DNA of 64,000 nt. It comes from an uncultured Lachnospiraceae bacterium. GTDB taxonomy: Bacteria > Bacillota > Clostridia > Lachnospirales > Lachnospiraceae. Both the position numbers and the translations under genes were made by a program. Shown in pieces: positions 41,818-52,029 of this stretch. Position 1 is the stretch's first letter, and every line of letters begins with the position of its first letter. The notes below the pieces were generated by a model that saw only the letters and a program-made list of their open reading frames with translations, did not search any database and was not told the DNA's origin. The stretch covers positions 62,001 through 126,000 of the forward strand of contig CAJTOL010000004.1 of assembly GCA_910577645.1 (NCBI GenBank), read 5' to 3'.

Positions 41818-43170
41818 TCACAAAATATAATCTGCAAAAACCCGGCCCAGGCACCAGGAAAGGCTGATTTTCTTTACGGTTTTAGAGGCTGATACCGGAT
41901 CCTTTCGGATAACCTCCCCTTCTAAGGTATAGAGGATCTCCCCTACTACCGTCCCTTTTTCCACAGGGGCCGGAAGAGATTTGGCAATCTTTAAGGTCAC
42001 CTCTACCTTTTCATCCTTTCTCAAAAGTACAGGAAATGTTTCCTCCCCCTCTGATGTCAAAACCAGGAAAGCCTCTTCTGACAGCTCTCCGTTTTCGGGT
42101 ATTCCGTTCTCAACAAGCAGGCGGGGCAGAGCCGGTTTTTGGTAAACATCCCGGTAAGCATAATTATCCTTCCCATAGTTTAAAAGCTTTTTGGCGTCCG
42201 CCCATTTCCAGGTTTTATCCGGGGGCCAGCCGCAGCCTAAAAGGGCAATGGCGAAAACCCGCTCCTCATCCTCAGATGCCGCCACATAAGAATACCCTGC
42301 TCCTCCGGTAAAACCGGTCTTTCCCGACAAAAGGCTTTTATCCATATCTAAAAAAGAGTTGTGATTCACACAGGAAATATTCCTCTTTCTTTCTGCATCT
42401 GTAAAACTGTAATTTCTGGTTCGTGTGATTTCTAAAAATTCCTCTCTTTTGGGGGATTCCAGAACACAATATGCCATGATCCTTGCCAGATCCCGGGCAG
42501 TGGTGGAATGAAGCAAAATTTCCCCGTTTTCTCCGGTTTCCTGGGCATCCAGTCCATTTGGGGTGATAAAATGTGTATTTTCACATCCCAGGCTTCTGGC
42601 CTTTTCATTCATCATCTCGGCAAATCCTTCTGTAGTAATGCCGATATGCTCGGCAATGGCTACTGCAGAATCATTATAAGATTCCAGCATCAGGGCATAG
42701 AGAAGATCTTTTAAATAGTAGTTTTCCCCCTTTTTCATCCCCATACGTACCTGAGGCTGGGAAGAAGCGTTGCCGGAAACCTCCACTTTATTCTCTGGGT
42801 TTCCCTTTTCCAACGCCAGAATACAGGTCATGATTTTGGTGGTGCTGGCCATGGGACGCTGCACATCCTCGTTTTTTCCGTACAGCACTCTTCCGGTTTT
42901 TCCGTCCATAAGAACAGCTGACTGAGAATGGAGGCTTAATGACGGCTCCTTAGCCGCTGCAGCCGGGGCAGTATTGGCGTCCGGCAGAGCTTCTTTTTCT
43001 AAGTTTTTCTCTTCCCCAGCCCTTTTTCTTTCCTGGTTTTTTTCTGTCTCCAGGGTAATCCTGCTTACCGGGACAAGCTGCTCTCCCGGTCTTCCCTCTG
43101 CGATTCCCAGCAGAAGGATAACGGCGGCCATCCATGCCGTCCATTCCCATCCATGCTTTCTGTGCCTCAT
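41818..43170 (-). CDS. D-alanyl-D-alanine carboxypeptidase (DacF/PBP5-like)
   Basis: A 450-residue serine peptidase of the S11 family, exported by an N-terminal signal segment (AWMAAVILLLGIAEG). The three penicillin-binding motifs are present: STTK (in PMASTTKIMT), SYN (in ESYNDSAVA) and KTG (in SGKTGFTGGAG). It removes the last D-Ala from peptidoglycan stems. The C-terminal beta domain (from about 340) is followed by a short hydrophobic-amphipathic end, possibly for membrane attachment. A low-complexity linker lies between signal and catalytic domain. It is divergent from dinB. Confidence 0.92.
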   Translation of the reverse strand: MRHRKHGWEWTAWMAAVILLLGIAEGRPGEQLVPVSRITLETEKNQERKRAGEEKNLEKEALPDANTAPAAAAKEPSLSLHSQSAVLMDGKTGRVLYGKNEDVQRPMASTTKIMTCILALEKGNPENKVEVSGNASSQPQVRMGMKKGENYYLKDLLYALMLESYNDSAVAIAEHIGITTEGFAEMMNEKARSLGCENTHFITPNGLDAQETGENGEILLHSTTARDLARIMAYCVLESPKREEFLEITRTRNYSFTDAERKRNISCVNHNSFLDMDKSLLSGKTGFTGGAGYSYVAASEDEERVFAIALLGCGWPPDKTWKWADAKKLLNYGKDNYAYRDVYQKPALPRLLVENGIPENGELSEEAFLVLTSEGEETFPVLLRKDEKVEVTLKIAKSLPAPVEKGTVVGEILYTLEGEVIRKDPVSASKTVKKISLSWCLGRVFADYIL

Positions 43171-43237
43171 TTTGTCCGCCTGGCCAATTTCCTTATTGCA
43201 TTTTATTCTTTTTTTCCTGTTTTATTCCTTTTGCCCC

Positions 43238-43266
43238 TTTACAAAGAACATATGTTCTGATATACT
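43238..43266 (+). promoter_or_regulatory. dinB promoter with LexA box
   Basis: TTTACA (43238-43243) and TATACT (43261-43266) have 17-base spacing. Between them lies AGAACATATGTTCT (43245-43258), a perfect palindrome matching the GAAC-N4-GTTC LexA box of Firmicutes. Bound LexA would block polymerase, so dinB should be SOS-induced. Confidence 0.85.
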
Positions 43267-43302
43267 GAATTATAAGAAATTTAAGGAGGGCTTCTTTACT
43301 TT

Positions 43303-44547
43303 ATGGAAAGAGAACGTTTGATTTTTCATATTGACGTGAACTCGGCTTTTTTAAGCTGGGAGTCTGTTTACAGACTTAAAAAGGATAAGAATGCCCTGGA
43401 TCTGCGGACCATTCCCTCTGCCGTAGGAGGCGACGCCAAATCCCGCCATGGAGTGGTTCTTGCCAAATCCACCCCGGCCAAACGCTGCGGTGTTATGACA
43501 GGCGAGCCTTTGGCTTCTGCCTATAAAAAATGTCCGGATCTGGTGGTGGTTCCCTCCCGCTTTGACCTGTATATTCAATGTTCCAGGGCCATGATGGAGC
43601 TTTTATCCCAGTATACTCCGGACAGTGAAAAGTTCAGCATCGACGAGACCTTTTTGGATATGACAGAGACCATCCATCTCTTTGGAACTCCTATGGATAC
43701 AGCAAATCAGATCCGCCGCCGGATCCGCGAGGAGCTGGGCTTTACTGTCAATATCGGCATTGCTCCCAACAAACTGCTTGCCAAGATGGCCTCGGATTTT
43801 GAAAAGCCGGACAAGTGCCATACCCTGTATTTCCATGAGCTTTCCAGTAAGTTCTGGCCTCTTCCGGTGAGGGATCTGTTTTTTGTAGGAGGCGCCGCGC
43901 AAAAGCGGCTTACGGCTATCGGTATCCACACCATCGGACAGCTGGCCGCCTGCGATCCCAAATTGTTAAAGCTTCATTTGGGAGATAAATATTCAGCTCT
44001 CATCCACCAGTATGCCAATGGTATCGACGACTCCCCGGTGGGGGAACGTGATCCCCTCAACAAGGGCTACGGCAACAGCCTGACCCTGTCCCGGGATGTG
44101 GCAGATTTGGAAACTGCCAACCAGGTGCTTTTGTCCCTGTGTGAAACGGTGGGAGCCAGACTTCGGGCCGACGGCGTACTGTGCAACTGCGTCTGTGTGG
44201 AGCTTAAAACCTGGGATTTTAAGGTTCAGTCTCACCAGGTAACTCTGCTTTCTTCTACAGATTCCACCTCTCAAATATATGAGAATGCCTGCCAGGCCCT
44301 TAGAGAGTTTTGGGATCTGACTCCTGTCCGCCTTATCGGGGTGCGGGTCACTAAAATTGCCAGCGACGGAGTCAGCCAGCTAAGCTTTTTTGACACGGAT
44401 ACAAATAAAAAGAAACGGGAATTTGAAAAAGCCGTGGACCAAATTCGAAGCCGCTTCGGGGTGGACAGCATTAAACGAGCCAGCTTTTTAAACGGGGATG
44501 CCCTTGTAGATCACGCCGCCAGCAAGAAAAAGCATCTGAATCCTTAA
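43303..44547 (+). CDS. dinB: Y-family DNA polymerase IV
   Basis: The 414-residue translesion polymerase has the N-terminal metal motif FHIDVNSAFLSWE, the catalytic SIDETFLDMT (usually SIDEAYLD), the thumb helix-hairpin-helix region (FFVGGAAQKRLTAIGIHTIG, cut) and a little-finger domain. It lacks a clear C-terminal clamp-binding pentapeptide; a QLSFFD-type match (SQLSFFDTDT, near residue 366) is a plausible beta-clamp site. A LexA box in the promoter agrees with SOS control. It converges with the rRNA methyltransferase gene, only 6 bases apart. Confidence 0.94.
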   Translation: MERERLIFHIDVNSAFLSWESVYRLKKDKNALDLRTIPSAVGGDAKSRHGVVLAKSTPAKRCGVMTGEPLASAYKKCPDLVVVPSRFDLYIQCSRAMMELLSQYTPDSEKFSIDETFLDMTETIHLFGTPMDTANQIRRRIREELGFTVNIGIAPNKLLAKMASDFEKPDKCHTLYFHELSSKFWPLPVRDLFFVGGAAQKRLTAIGIHTIGQLAACDPKLLKLHLGDKYSALIHQYANGIDDSPVGERDPLNKGYGNSLTLSRDVADLETANQVLLSLCETVGARLRADGVLCNCVCVELKTWDFKVQSHQVTLLSSTDSTSQIYENACQALREFWDLTPVRLIGVRVTKIASDGVSQLSFFDTDTNKKKREFEKAVDQIRSRFGVDSIKRASFLNGDALVDHAASKKKHLNP

Positions 44548-44553
44548 AGCGGC

Positions 44554-46026
44554 TCATTCCGAAACCCATCTCAGCCCTTTGGGATAGTGGTTTTTTAAGG
44601 CATTCCCTGCTGCCTTGACCCAACCCAGGGACATTCCGTCCACGGCAATCAACACCCATCCTTTGTATGGTAAGGAATGGGGCCGGGCAGCCTCTGTGTT
44701 CAAAGACATTCCTTTTATATACTCCACTGCCTCCCGGTATTCTTCCGGATCCTGGATCGTCAGATTCCGGCACTGCTTTACCTCTTCAGGCTTGAGGAAA
44801 AGCGCCAGGCCGTGGGAAGGCTCAAACCGCTTCTTTTTAAATTCCCCCAGATGAAGCCCGGGCCTTAATATCCGAAGTCCGTCCGCCCCCTTTTTCCCAA
44901 AAAGCTCCTTTGCACCTTCCGGCAGCAGATACAGTTGATCGCCAAACAGCAGGTAATCCCCCCTGGCTCTGCCCAGGAGTTCCTTGGCCTTTGCCTCCTT
45001 TAAGGTATCTTTTATAAATGCTTCGTAATTCTGCCACTCTTCCCTGTCCACCGGCAGGCGGCTGTCCTGCTTTGCCATGGAAGCCTTTGCCGCGGCGGTT
45101 CCCTCTTTTTTTAAAACCGCCATATAATGGCCTTCTCCTCTGGCTTTATGGGGCCAGATACGGATGGTGGCCTGCAGGTTCTTTTCTCTGGCATGTTCCG
45201 GGTCACTGCTCCACTGAGGCTTTCCCGGAGAAAATCCCAGCCAAAGCTTTCCTGGCGTCTCCACCTGAAATTCCGGGTGGCGATCTAAAAATGCCAGAAT
45301 GGTTTCCTCATTTTCCTCCGGGGAAAAGGTACAGGTGGAGTAAACCAGCCTGCCTCCCGGCTTCACCATTGCCGCCCCGTTGTCCAGTATCCGTGCCTGT
45401 CTCTCTGCACATTCCCTTACATGCTCCCGGCTCCACTGAAGCCTGGCCTCTTCATCTTTGCGGAACATCCCTTCTCCTGAACAGGGGGAGTCAATTACTA
45501 TTTTGTCAAATACCGGCCCAAACCGTTTTGCCAGCTTTTCTGAATCCTCACTGGTAACCACTGCACCCGAAATCCCCATCCGTTCCACATTCTGAGACAG
45601 GATTTTTGCTCTGGAAGGATGGATCTCATTGCATACCAGAATCCCCCTTCCCATCAGCTCCCCGGCAATCTGAGTCGTCTTCCCTCCGGGAGCCGCGCAC
45701 AAATCCAAAACCCAGTCTCCCGGCTTTACTTCCAAAAGCTGAGCTACCGCCATAGCGCTTGGCTCCTGAATATAGTACATCCCCGCCTCATGATAGAGAT
45801 GTTTTCCCGGCCTGCTTCTGTTATAGTAGTACCCCTCTCTGGCCCAGGGGATTTTCTCTAACGAAAATTGCTTTTCTGCAAGGCTCAAAAGGTTCTCTCC
45901 TTTAAGAGGATTAAAACGCAGACCCTGTGCCTTCTCCTCCTGATAGCTTGCCATAAATGCCTCAAATTCTTCTGTTCCCAACAGTTCCTGCATCCGGGCT
46001 GTAAAATCCCGGGGCAAATCATTCAT
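44554..46026 (-). CDS. RsmF-like rRNA (cytosine-C5) methyltransferase
   Basis: A 490-residue NOL1/NOP2/Sun-family enzyme. SAM binding is by VLDLCAAPGGKTTQIA, and the two cysteine motifs are IDSPCSGEGMF and VYSTCTFSPEENE, the latter with the nucleophilic Cys. The C-terminal half has the extra RsmF/YebU-type domain (HYMAVLKK then PKGLRWVSE at the end). It methylates cytosine in rRNA; the exact position is inferred only from family. The gene converges with dinB. Confidence 0.9.
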   Translation of the reverse strand: MNDLPRDFTARMQELLGTEEFEAFMASYQEEKAQGLRFNPLKGENLLSLAEKQFSLEKIPWAREGYYYNRSRPGKHLYHEAGMYYIQEPSAMAVAQLLEVKPGDWVLDLCAAPGGKTTQIAGELMGRGILVCNEIHPSRAKILSQNVERMGISGAVVTSEDSEKLAKRFGPVFDKIVIDSPCSGEGMFRKDEEARLQWSREHVRECAERQARILDNGAAMVKPGGRLVYSTCTFSPEENEETILAFLDRHPEFQVETPGKLWLGFSPGKPQWSSDPEHAREKNLQATIRIWPHKARGEGHYMAVLKKEGTAAAKASMAKQDSRLPVDREEWQNYEAFIKDTLKEAKAKELLGRARGDYLLFGDQLYLLPEGAKELFGKKGADGLRILRPGLHLGEFKKKRFEPSHGLALFLKPEEVKQCRNLTIQDPEEYREAVEYIKGMSLNTEAARPHSLPYKGWVLIAVDGMSLGWVKAAGNALKNHYPKGLRWVSE

Positions 46027-46121
46027 CCCATCCTCTCCTATCCCGGCCGTCCCAAAGGAGGCCTGTAAAATCCGGCAAAATGCGTCCCTATATATTTTCC
46101 GGATACTCTATAACCGGAAAA

Positions 46122-46162
46122 GGGGGCTGTGCAAAATGAAGTTTCATTTTACAACAACCCCC
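46122..46162. repeat. Dispersed palindrome family, copy 4 (short form)
   Basis: GGGGG-CTGTGCAAAATGAA (46122-46140) pairs imperfectly with TTCATTTTACAACAACCCCC (46143-46162), with almost no loop. It lies 25 bases after the stop of the DUF6465-like gene and probably terminates it. Confidence 0.7.
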
Positions 46163-46186
46163 TGACATCAAACCTCAGCTATTCCA

Positions 46187-46558
46187 TTACAGCATAATCT
46201 TGAATTCCGGACTCTCCTCGCCGTTTACTACATAGTAAGCAGCATGCTCTTCTGCAACTATATACAGCTCAATGGTCTTAATCTCAACATCTTTGTGTGA
46301 GTTGGTATAATCCTTCTGCGCCTGAGATAATATGTCCTTTGCAACGATCTCTTTGCCGGCAAACTGAAATACTACCGTTGCCTTAGGATCCTTCTTTGCT
46401 ACCGGCTTCTTTGCTGCAGCCTTAGCCGCCGGAGCCTTTTCTTCCTTTTCAGCAACCGGTGCGTCCTTTACTGCTTCAGCCTTTTCTTCCACACGCTTTA
46501 CATCTTCCTTTACAGCTTTTGCTGCTACGGTCTTGGTAGTCTTTTTAGGTGCTGCCAT
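46187..46558 (-). CDS. DUF6465-family basic protein
   Basis: The 123-residue product begins with a Lys/Ala/Glu-rich, histone H1-like tract (MAAPKKTTKTVAAKAVKED and later AAKAAAKKPVAKKD) of about 65 residues. A C-terminal domain of about 55 residues follows (VVFQFAGKEIVAKDI, IKTIELYIVAEEHAAYYVVNG), which matches DUF6465 proteins of Clostridia. The tail could bind nucleic acid. ATG 46558 follows GAGGAGG at 9 bases. It is a single gene with palindrome copy 4 behind it; function unknown. Confidence 0.75.
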   Translation of the reverse strand: MAAPKKTTKTVAAKAVKEDVKRVEEKAEAVKDAPVAEKEEKAPAAKAAAKKPVAKKDPKATVVFQFAGKEIVAKDILSQAQKDYTNSHKDVEIKTIELYIVAEEHAAYYVVNGEESPEFKIML

Positions 46559-46726
46559 AACACTTTTCCTCCTCATAACTCTACTAACATTTGTATTATT
46601 ATTTACTTACAAGTATTCCTTTTGCTGTCGTTATTACTGGATTATAAGGCTATGGCTCTCATTTGTCAACGTTTTCGCGATTTGTCGCGGTTTTTCATAT
46701 GGAAATATTCCTGTTCACAGGGACAT

Positions 46727-46756
46727 CTTCTTGTCCGGTTTATACCGGACAAGAAG
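46727..46756. other. Perfect hairpin downstream of eno
   Basis: CTTCTTGTCCGGT (46727-46739) pairs with ACCGGACAAGAAG (46744-46756) across a 4-base loop. There is no T-run next to it on the minus strand, so a standard terminator is doubtful. It lies about 100 bases after the enolase stop and 170 before the DUF6465-like start. The rest of the 300-base gap shows nothing recognisable. Confidence 0.6.
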
Positions 46757-46858
46757 CATCCGGCGTCAATCTGATGTGAAATTTGCCAGAATTTTCGATT
46801 TGCTAGCAAGTTTCATGTACAAAATTCCTGACAAATTCCGGGCTGTCCCAATTATTAC

Positions 46859-48148
<1,290 letters not shown>

Positions 48149-48202
48149 CTAGTGATCAAGCATTAGTATATCCACTTCCATAAAAAAATATGGGAAGTCC
48201 GG

Positions 48203-49024
48203 CTATTCCAGATTCAGCTTTCTTTTTAATATATAATCTGTCCCGATTCCGTAAAGGACAGCCGGAATTGCCTGGGACAGCAACATTCCCATTCCGAGGA
48301 TATGAAGAATCGTATATTGGGAAAACTGTTCCAAACGAAACGGCCAGTTGACCATAGCAATAATACTGAGCATCCCCACTCCATTGCTGATTCCAATATA
48401 CCAAACCACAGACATGGCCACCTTGTGGCTGCGGGCAAGCTGCCCCAGGCTCATAGACAAATATGCCTGGTAGGCACTGGCAAAAAATCCTGCGGCTCCG
48501 GCCAGCACAAGTTCCACACAGAAAAGCGCCATATGGAGCACTGCCACAGAGTCATATTCCACAGCCATCCTTATCAATTCTTTCAATAGCTCCGGAAGAT
48601 CTGCCATTACTCTGAAAAATGCTGAGCCTCCCAGGATGCATATGGAAAGAATGGCAACAATTATGGAACAGACACTTACAAAAAAAGAAACCAATGCCTT
48701 AGAGAATACCAGTTCCCAGGTTTTTACCGGAAGGGTCAGCATCAGATAACCTTCCCTGCCCAAAATCCCCTTATAAAACCTCTGGATAATCATAATACAG
48801 GTAAATACGATGAGCACCATCATAACCGTAGCATAGAGAAATGCCATCAGGCCTCCAAAATAGGTGGTGATCCAATCCCAGAACCGGTAAGCCGGGTGAT
48901 TAATATCAAATCCTATATGAATCATAATTCCATTAAGCAGAGACACGGCAATCATGGCAATATAGACCGGAATCATACTCCGCATCATGGCTACCCATTC
49001 ATATTTTATTAATTTTCTAAACAT
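48203..49024 (-). CDS. ABC-2 type permease of a GntR-controlled exporter
   Basis: A 273-residue integral membrane protein with about six hydrophobic segments (for example SMIPVYIAMIAVSLLNGIMI and ATVMMVLIVFTCIMIIQ). It follows the ATPase gene by 13 bases and carries AAGGAGG before ATG 49024; the frame opens 150 bases upstream but overlaps the ATPase. With the ATPase and the GntR regulator it forms a YtrA/YtrB-like unit. Such systems in Firmicutes respond to cell-wall antibiotics or stress; the substrate here is unknown. Confidence 0.8.
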   Translation of the reverse strand: MFRKLIKYEWVAMMRSMIPVYIAMIAVSLLNGIMIHIGFDINHPAYRFWDWITTYFGGLMAFLYATVMMVLIVFTCIMIIQRFYKGILGREGYLMLTLPVKTWELVFSKALVSFFVSVCSIIVAILSICILGGSAFFRVMADLPELLKELIRMAVEYDSVAVLHMALFCVELVLAGAAGFFASAYQAYLSMSLGQLARSHKVAMSVVWYIGISNGVGMLSIIAMVNWPFRLEQFSQYTILHILGMGMLLSQAIPAVLYGIGTDYILKRKLNLE

Positions 49025-49037
49025 CTTTTTGTCCTCC

Positions 49038-49802
49038 TTATCTCCCCGGTCCAGCCTGGCCTCCGGCCGCCCCGTCCCATAAGCCCTGATAGCCTGACTC
49101 CGGCACCGCGAATATGCTGCGGAACAGCTGATCCACAGACATTCCCTCAGACTCCCGGATATGATCCACACTGTCCTGGCGCACCAGCTCTCCGTCTTTT
49201 AAGAAAATCACCTCATCCAAAACCTTTTCTACGTCTGCTATCAGGTGAGTGGAGATCAAGACAGATGCATCCTCTGAGTAGTTGGTAAGAATTGTATGAA
49301 GAATAAAGTCTCTGGCAGCCGGATCGACTCCTCCTATTGGCTCATCCAGCAGGTACAGCTTTGCTCTCCGGCTCATAACCAGAACCAGCTGCACTTTTTC
49401 CTTATTTCCTTTGGACAAATGCTTCATCCGTTCCTCCAGGCTGATGTTTAAACGGTTCAGCATGTCCACTGCCTTCTCTTTGCTGAAATCCTGGTAAAAA
49501 TCGTGAAACAGCTCTACAATATCCTTTACCCGCATCCAGTTTGCAAAATACATCCGATCAGGCAGGTAGGAAATAATGGATTTGCTGTAAACTCCCGGCG
49601 CCTGCCCGTCAATTAGGATAGAACCGGCATCCGGCATTAAAAGCCCATTGACCAGCTTAATAAACGTGGTCTTTCCGGAACCGTTGGGACCCAAGAGCCC
49701 GATAATTTTTCCTCCTTCTAAACGTAAGTTTACGTTCTTTAAAGCCTCTTTCCGGCCAAAACGTTTGGTTAATCCGCTGCATACAAGTAATTCCTGAGTC
49801 AT
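49038..49802 (-). CDS. ABC transporter ATP-binding protein
   Basis: This 254-residue ATPase has Walker A GPNGSGKTTFIKL, a signature region HLSKGNKEKVQLVL in which the usual GG is KG, Walker B KLYLLDEPIGGVDPAARD and the switch His in ISTHLIADV. It belongs to the YtrB/BcrA-like exporters. The start overlaps the stop of the GntR gene (ATGA), showing translational coupling, and the permease follows. The complex probably exports a hydrophobic or peptide compound. Confidence 0.93.
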   Translation of the reverse strand: MTQELLVCSGLTKRFGRKEALKNVNLRLEGGKIIGLLGPNGSGKTTFIKLVNGLLMPDAGSILIDGQAPGVYSKSIISYLPDRMYFANWMRVKDIVELFHDFYQDFSKEKAVDMLNRLNISLEERMKHLSKGNKEKVQLVLVMSRRAKLYLLDEPIGGVDPAARDFILHTILTNYSEDASVLISTHLIADVEKVLDEVIFLKDGELVRQDSVDHIRESEGMSVDQLFRSIFAVPESGYQGLWDGAAGGQAGPGR

Positions 49803-50167
49803 ACATCCTCCTTCAGTGCCTGTGTCAGCACATTTCCGATCTCTTCTCTGGTGTAACCAAGCTCCTTCATCTGAGAAAGGAACTGCCGCGCCTGCTCCAT
49901 AGCCCTGTCCCTGCGTAATGTTTCAATCTTTTCCATATCCTGGGTTACACTCCTTCCTGCTGTGCGGTTTGTAATAATGAATCCCTTGTTCTCTAACTCC
50001 GCAAGGGCCCGTTGCATTGTATTGGGATTTACCCCTGCATCTGCCGCAAATTCCCGAACTGACGGAAGCCGCTGTCCGGGCTTATAGACGCCGGACACTA
50101 TCTGTGCAGTAAGCTGCTGGGACAATTGAATCCAAATAGGCCTGTCGTCTGCTATTTTCCAGTCCAT
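49799..50167 (-). CDS. GntR-family regulator (YtrA subfamily)
   Basis: The 122-residue protein is short, as YtrA-type regulators are. It has a winged helix-turn-helix (PGQRLPSVREFAADAGVNPN, then TMQRALAELENKGFI) and a C-terminal helical dimerisation stretch in place of an effector domain. It starts the operon with the ABC ATPase and permease and should repress it by binding the palindrome that lies over its promoter. Confidence 0.93.
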   Translation of the reverse strand: MDWKIADDRPIWIQLSQQLTAQIVSGVYKPGQRLPSVREFAADAGVNPNTMQRALAELENKGFIITNRTAGRSVTQDMEKIETLRRDRAMEQARQFLSQMKELGYTREEIGNVLTQALKEDV

Positions 50168-50185
50168 TATATCCTCCTTGTTAAA

Positions 50186-50243
50186 GTGTATTATTGTATT
50201 AGTTATTTAATACAATAATACACTTACATTCTTATATTGTCAA
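50186..50243 (-). promoter_or_regulatory. Promoter and palindromic operator of the GntR-ABC operon
   Basis: TTGACA (50238-50243) and TATTAT (50215-50220) with 17-base spacing on the minus strand. A perfect 16-base inverted repeat, GTGTATTATTGTATTA (50186-50201) and its complement (50208-50223), covers the -10. This layout fits autorepression by the YtrA-type protein. Confidence 0.85.
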
Positions 50244-50289
50244 TATCTTTTCAAAATTTATTTCAATGAGCCCAGTAAAGCACGGGGTG

Positions 50290-50916
50290 TCATAAAATGA
50301 TTTCTTGGGTCAATTGTTCGTAAAAACGGGAAATATGGATTCCATCAACTAAGGCATGATGGCATAATACGGATACCGGAAGCAGTGTCCTGCCCTCTTG
50401 CCTGAAATATTTCCCCCATGTAATCCTTGGGTTGCTGTCTGCCGGGATTGGGACAGGCTGAATAATTGATGTGTAGGAAATCCACGGCAAGGTAGAGATA
50501 AAAAAGTAATTAAGGGCTTCTTTTTCGTCCTCATCAATCGTCCTTTTTTGCCTGGCATTTTCCTGCTCTCTAATTGCATATGCGATATACTCCTCAATGG
50601 GCATATTACTGTCAAGATTACAGTAGCAATAGGTTCCGTCGTCTAATGCTACTGTGTGAGAAGTTCTGCATCTTTCGAACTCAATGATGTTATCGTCTAA
50701 AATCCTTTGCCTGAATTCTGTTATATCATTGGCAGCTTTGGAGACACAGTAACAAAATGTAAGGAAAAAAGGCCATTTATTGGTTTTAATCTTCTGCAAA
50801 AAGTCTGTAATATCTACATTTGCCGTTATTCCAACATAGGGATAGGCTAAACGGTTAAAGTATTCAAAGTGTTCTTTTCTTTTATAAGATTCTAATGCTA
50901 CATATTTGTATTTCAC
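50290..50916 (-). CDS. Chloramphenicol acetyltransferase-like protein (CatA superfamily)
   Basis: The 208-residue product has the CAT fold length and its active-site motif near the C-terminus, CHHALVDGIHISRF (H186, H187, D191), like HHxxxDG of CAT. The N-terminal YFNRLAYPYVGITANVDITD also follows CAT. Drug resistance is possible but many such proteins in Clostridia are of unknown substrate, so resistance should not be assumed. It is monocistronic, upstream of and on the same strand as the GntR operon, and divergent from the next gene. Confidence 0.82.
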   Translation of the reverse strand: MKYKYVALESYKRKEHFEYFNRLAYPYVGITANVDITDFLQKIKTNKWPFFLTFCYCVSKAANDITEFRQRILDDNIIEFERCRTSHTVALDDGTYCYCNLDSNMPIEEYIAYAIREQENARQKRTIDEDEKEALNYFFISTLPWISYTSIIQPVPIPADSNPRITWGKYFRQEGRTLLPVSVLCHHALVDGIHISRFYEQLTQEIIL

Positions 50917-51018
50917 TCTTCTCTCTCCTTTTCACGCCTCATAAAATATTGTTTAAACCTAAAGAATATGATACAATATGGTTTATATTTATTCAATAAT
51001 TTTGGCAGGAGGATTGTT

Positions 51019-51915
51019 ATGTTTGGTTTGTTTGGAAAAAAAAAGGCCCAGAGTCCTGAAGAACAGCTGAATAGCTGCCAGGCAAAAAGGGATTGGCCTG
51101 GTCTGTCCAGGGCCTACTATGATTTAGGGGTAGCTTCCATGGAGGAGGGAAACCTGGAAAAAGCGGTTTTATGGCTTCATCGGGCAGATACCATTTATAG
51201 TGCCATGGATAATGTTTATGAAAAATTAGGGGAAGCTATTACCGACGACTGCTCAGATCGTATCGGAACACTGGAGGATTCCGCTCTGATATATAATGAT
51301 TTCCCTGAGCTGGTAAATGTAAAGGCAGACGGGTTGTCTGAGATTCAGGTCAGGATATGGGGGTTGCTCTCCTTGGCCCGGCTGGTAAAATTGTGTGATC
51401 GGCTGTCTGCTGCTCCTGGCTGTGAGGCACTTGGAAAGCTGGGCTGGGCTGTGGATGTGGTATTTAAGACATTTCAGGAACCTCCCACTGAGGAGGAATT
51501 TGAAAGCCTTAAAGGTCTGTGCAGCCAGCTCTATGACCTGGGGGACAGCCCAGCCTTCTGGGGCATGGGCAATCAGATTGACGTGCCCGGCGGAGCGCCC
51601 TTCCAGGTTTTTGACTTAAACGGAATGATGGGAGTCCATCTTGAAACAGAGGCCTATTTGGACAGCCATCTTCAAATGATACTTGCCAAATGTCAGGGCC
51701 AGGAGCCTCCCAAGCCGGAAACCGGCATTTTAAACTGTACGCTGCTGCCCGATTATTATGTCCGTACTGATAAAGGCAGCCTGGAGGATGTTCCTCAAAT
51801 CAAGGCGGAAATGGCCCGTACCCAAAGCGATCATGACTTCCTCTGCTCTGAAATCACCTGGGAGCAGATCGCTGAGAGATTAAAGAAATATAAGGAATTG
51901 GATATTCTTCAGTAA
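51019..51915 (+). CDS. Hypothetical protein with TPR-like N-terminus
   Basis: I do not recognise this 298-residue protein. The start at ATG 51019 follows AGGAGG at 6 bases; the frame opens at 50968 without a ribosome site. The N-terminal MFGLFGKKKAQSPEEQ, common to proteins tethered near membranes, is followed by one or two TPR-like helix pairs (YYDLGVASMEEGNLEKAVLWLH). The middle and C-terminal parts are acidic and without clear motifs. No signal peptide is seen, so it is probably cytoplasmic. Convergent with the mannonate genes; a palindrome separates them. Confidence 0.6.
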   Translation: MFGLFGKKKAQSPEEQLNSCQAKRDWPGLSRAYYDLGVASMEEGNLEKAVLWLHRADTIYSAMDNVYEKLGEAITDDCSDRIGTLEDSALIYNDFPELVNVKADGLSEIQVRIWGLLSLARLVKLCDRLSAAPGCEALGKLGWAVDVVFKTFQEPPTEEEFESLKGLCSQLYDLGDSPAFWGMGNQIDVPGGAPFQVFDLNGMMGVHLETEAYLDSHLQMILAKCQGQEPPKPETGILNCTLLPDYYVRTDKGSLEDVPQIKAEMARTQSDHDFLCSEITWEQIAERLKKYKELDILQ

Positions 51916-51949
51916 AACCGGGTTCACTTCAAACAGAGAAATACCACAA

Positions 51950-52004
51950 AGGGATGGGACAAAATGAAATCAAAAAACTGATCCTTTCATTTTGTCCCAT
52001 CCCT
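51950..52004. repeat. Dispersed palindrome family, copy 5
   Basis: AGGGATGGGACAAAATGAAA (51950-51969) and its perfect reverse complement (51985-52004) enclose a 15-base loop. It lies between two convergent stop codons (51915 and 52030) and can terminate both. Confidence 0.8.
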
Positions 52005-52029
52005 GATTTTTATCCAATTACTTCAATTA

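Noticed and set aside
44554..44773. Overlap between dinB and the methyltransferase gene
   Set aside because: The two real genes end 6 bases apart; the apparent overlapping frames are antisense shadows.
50290..50916. Chloramphenicol resistance gene
   Set aside because: The HHxxxDG motif is present but many CAT-like proteins of Clostridia have no shown resistance role, so only the family is claimed.
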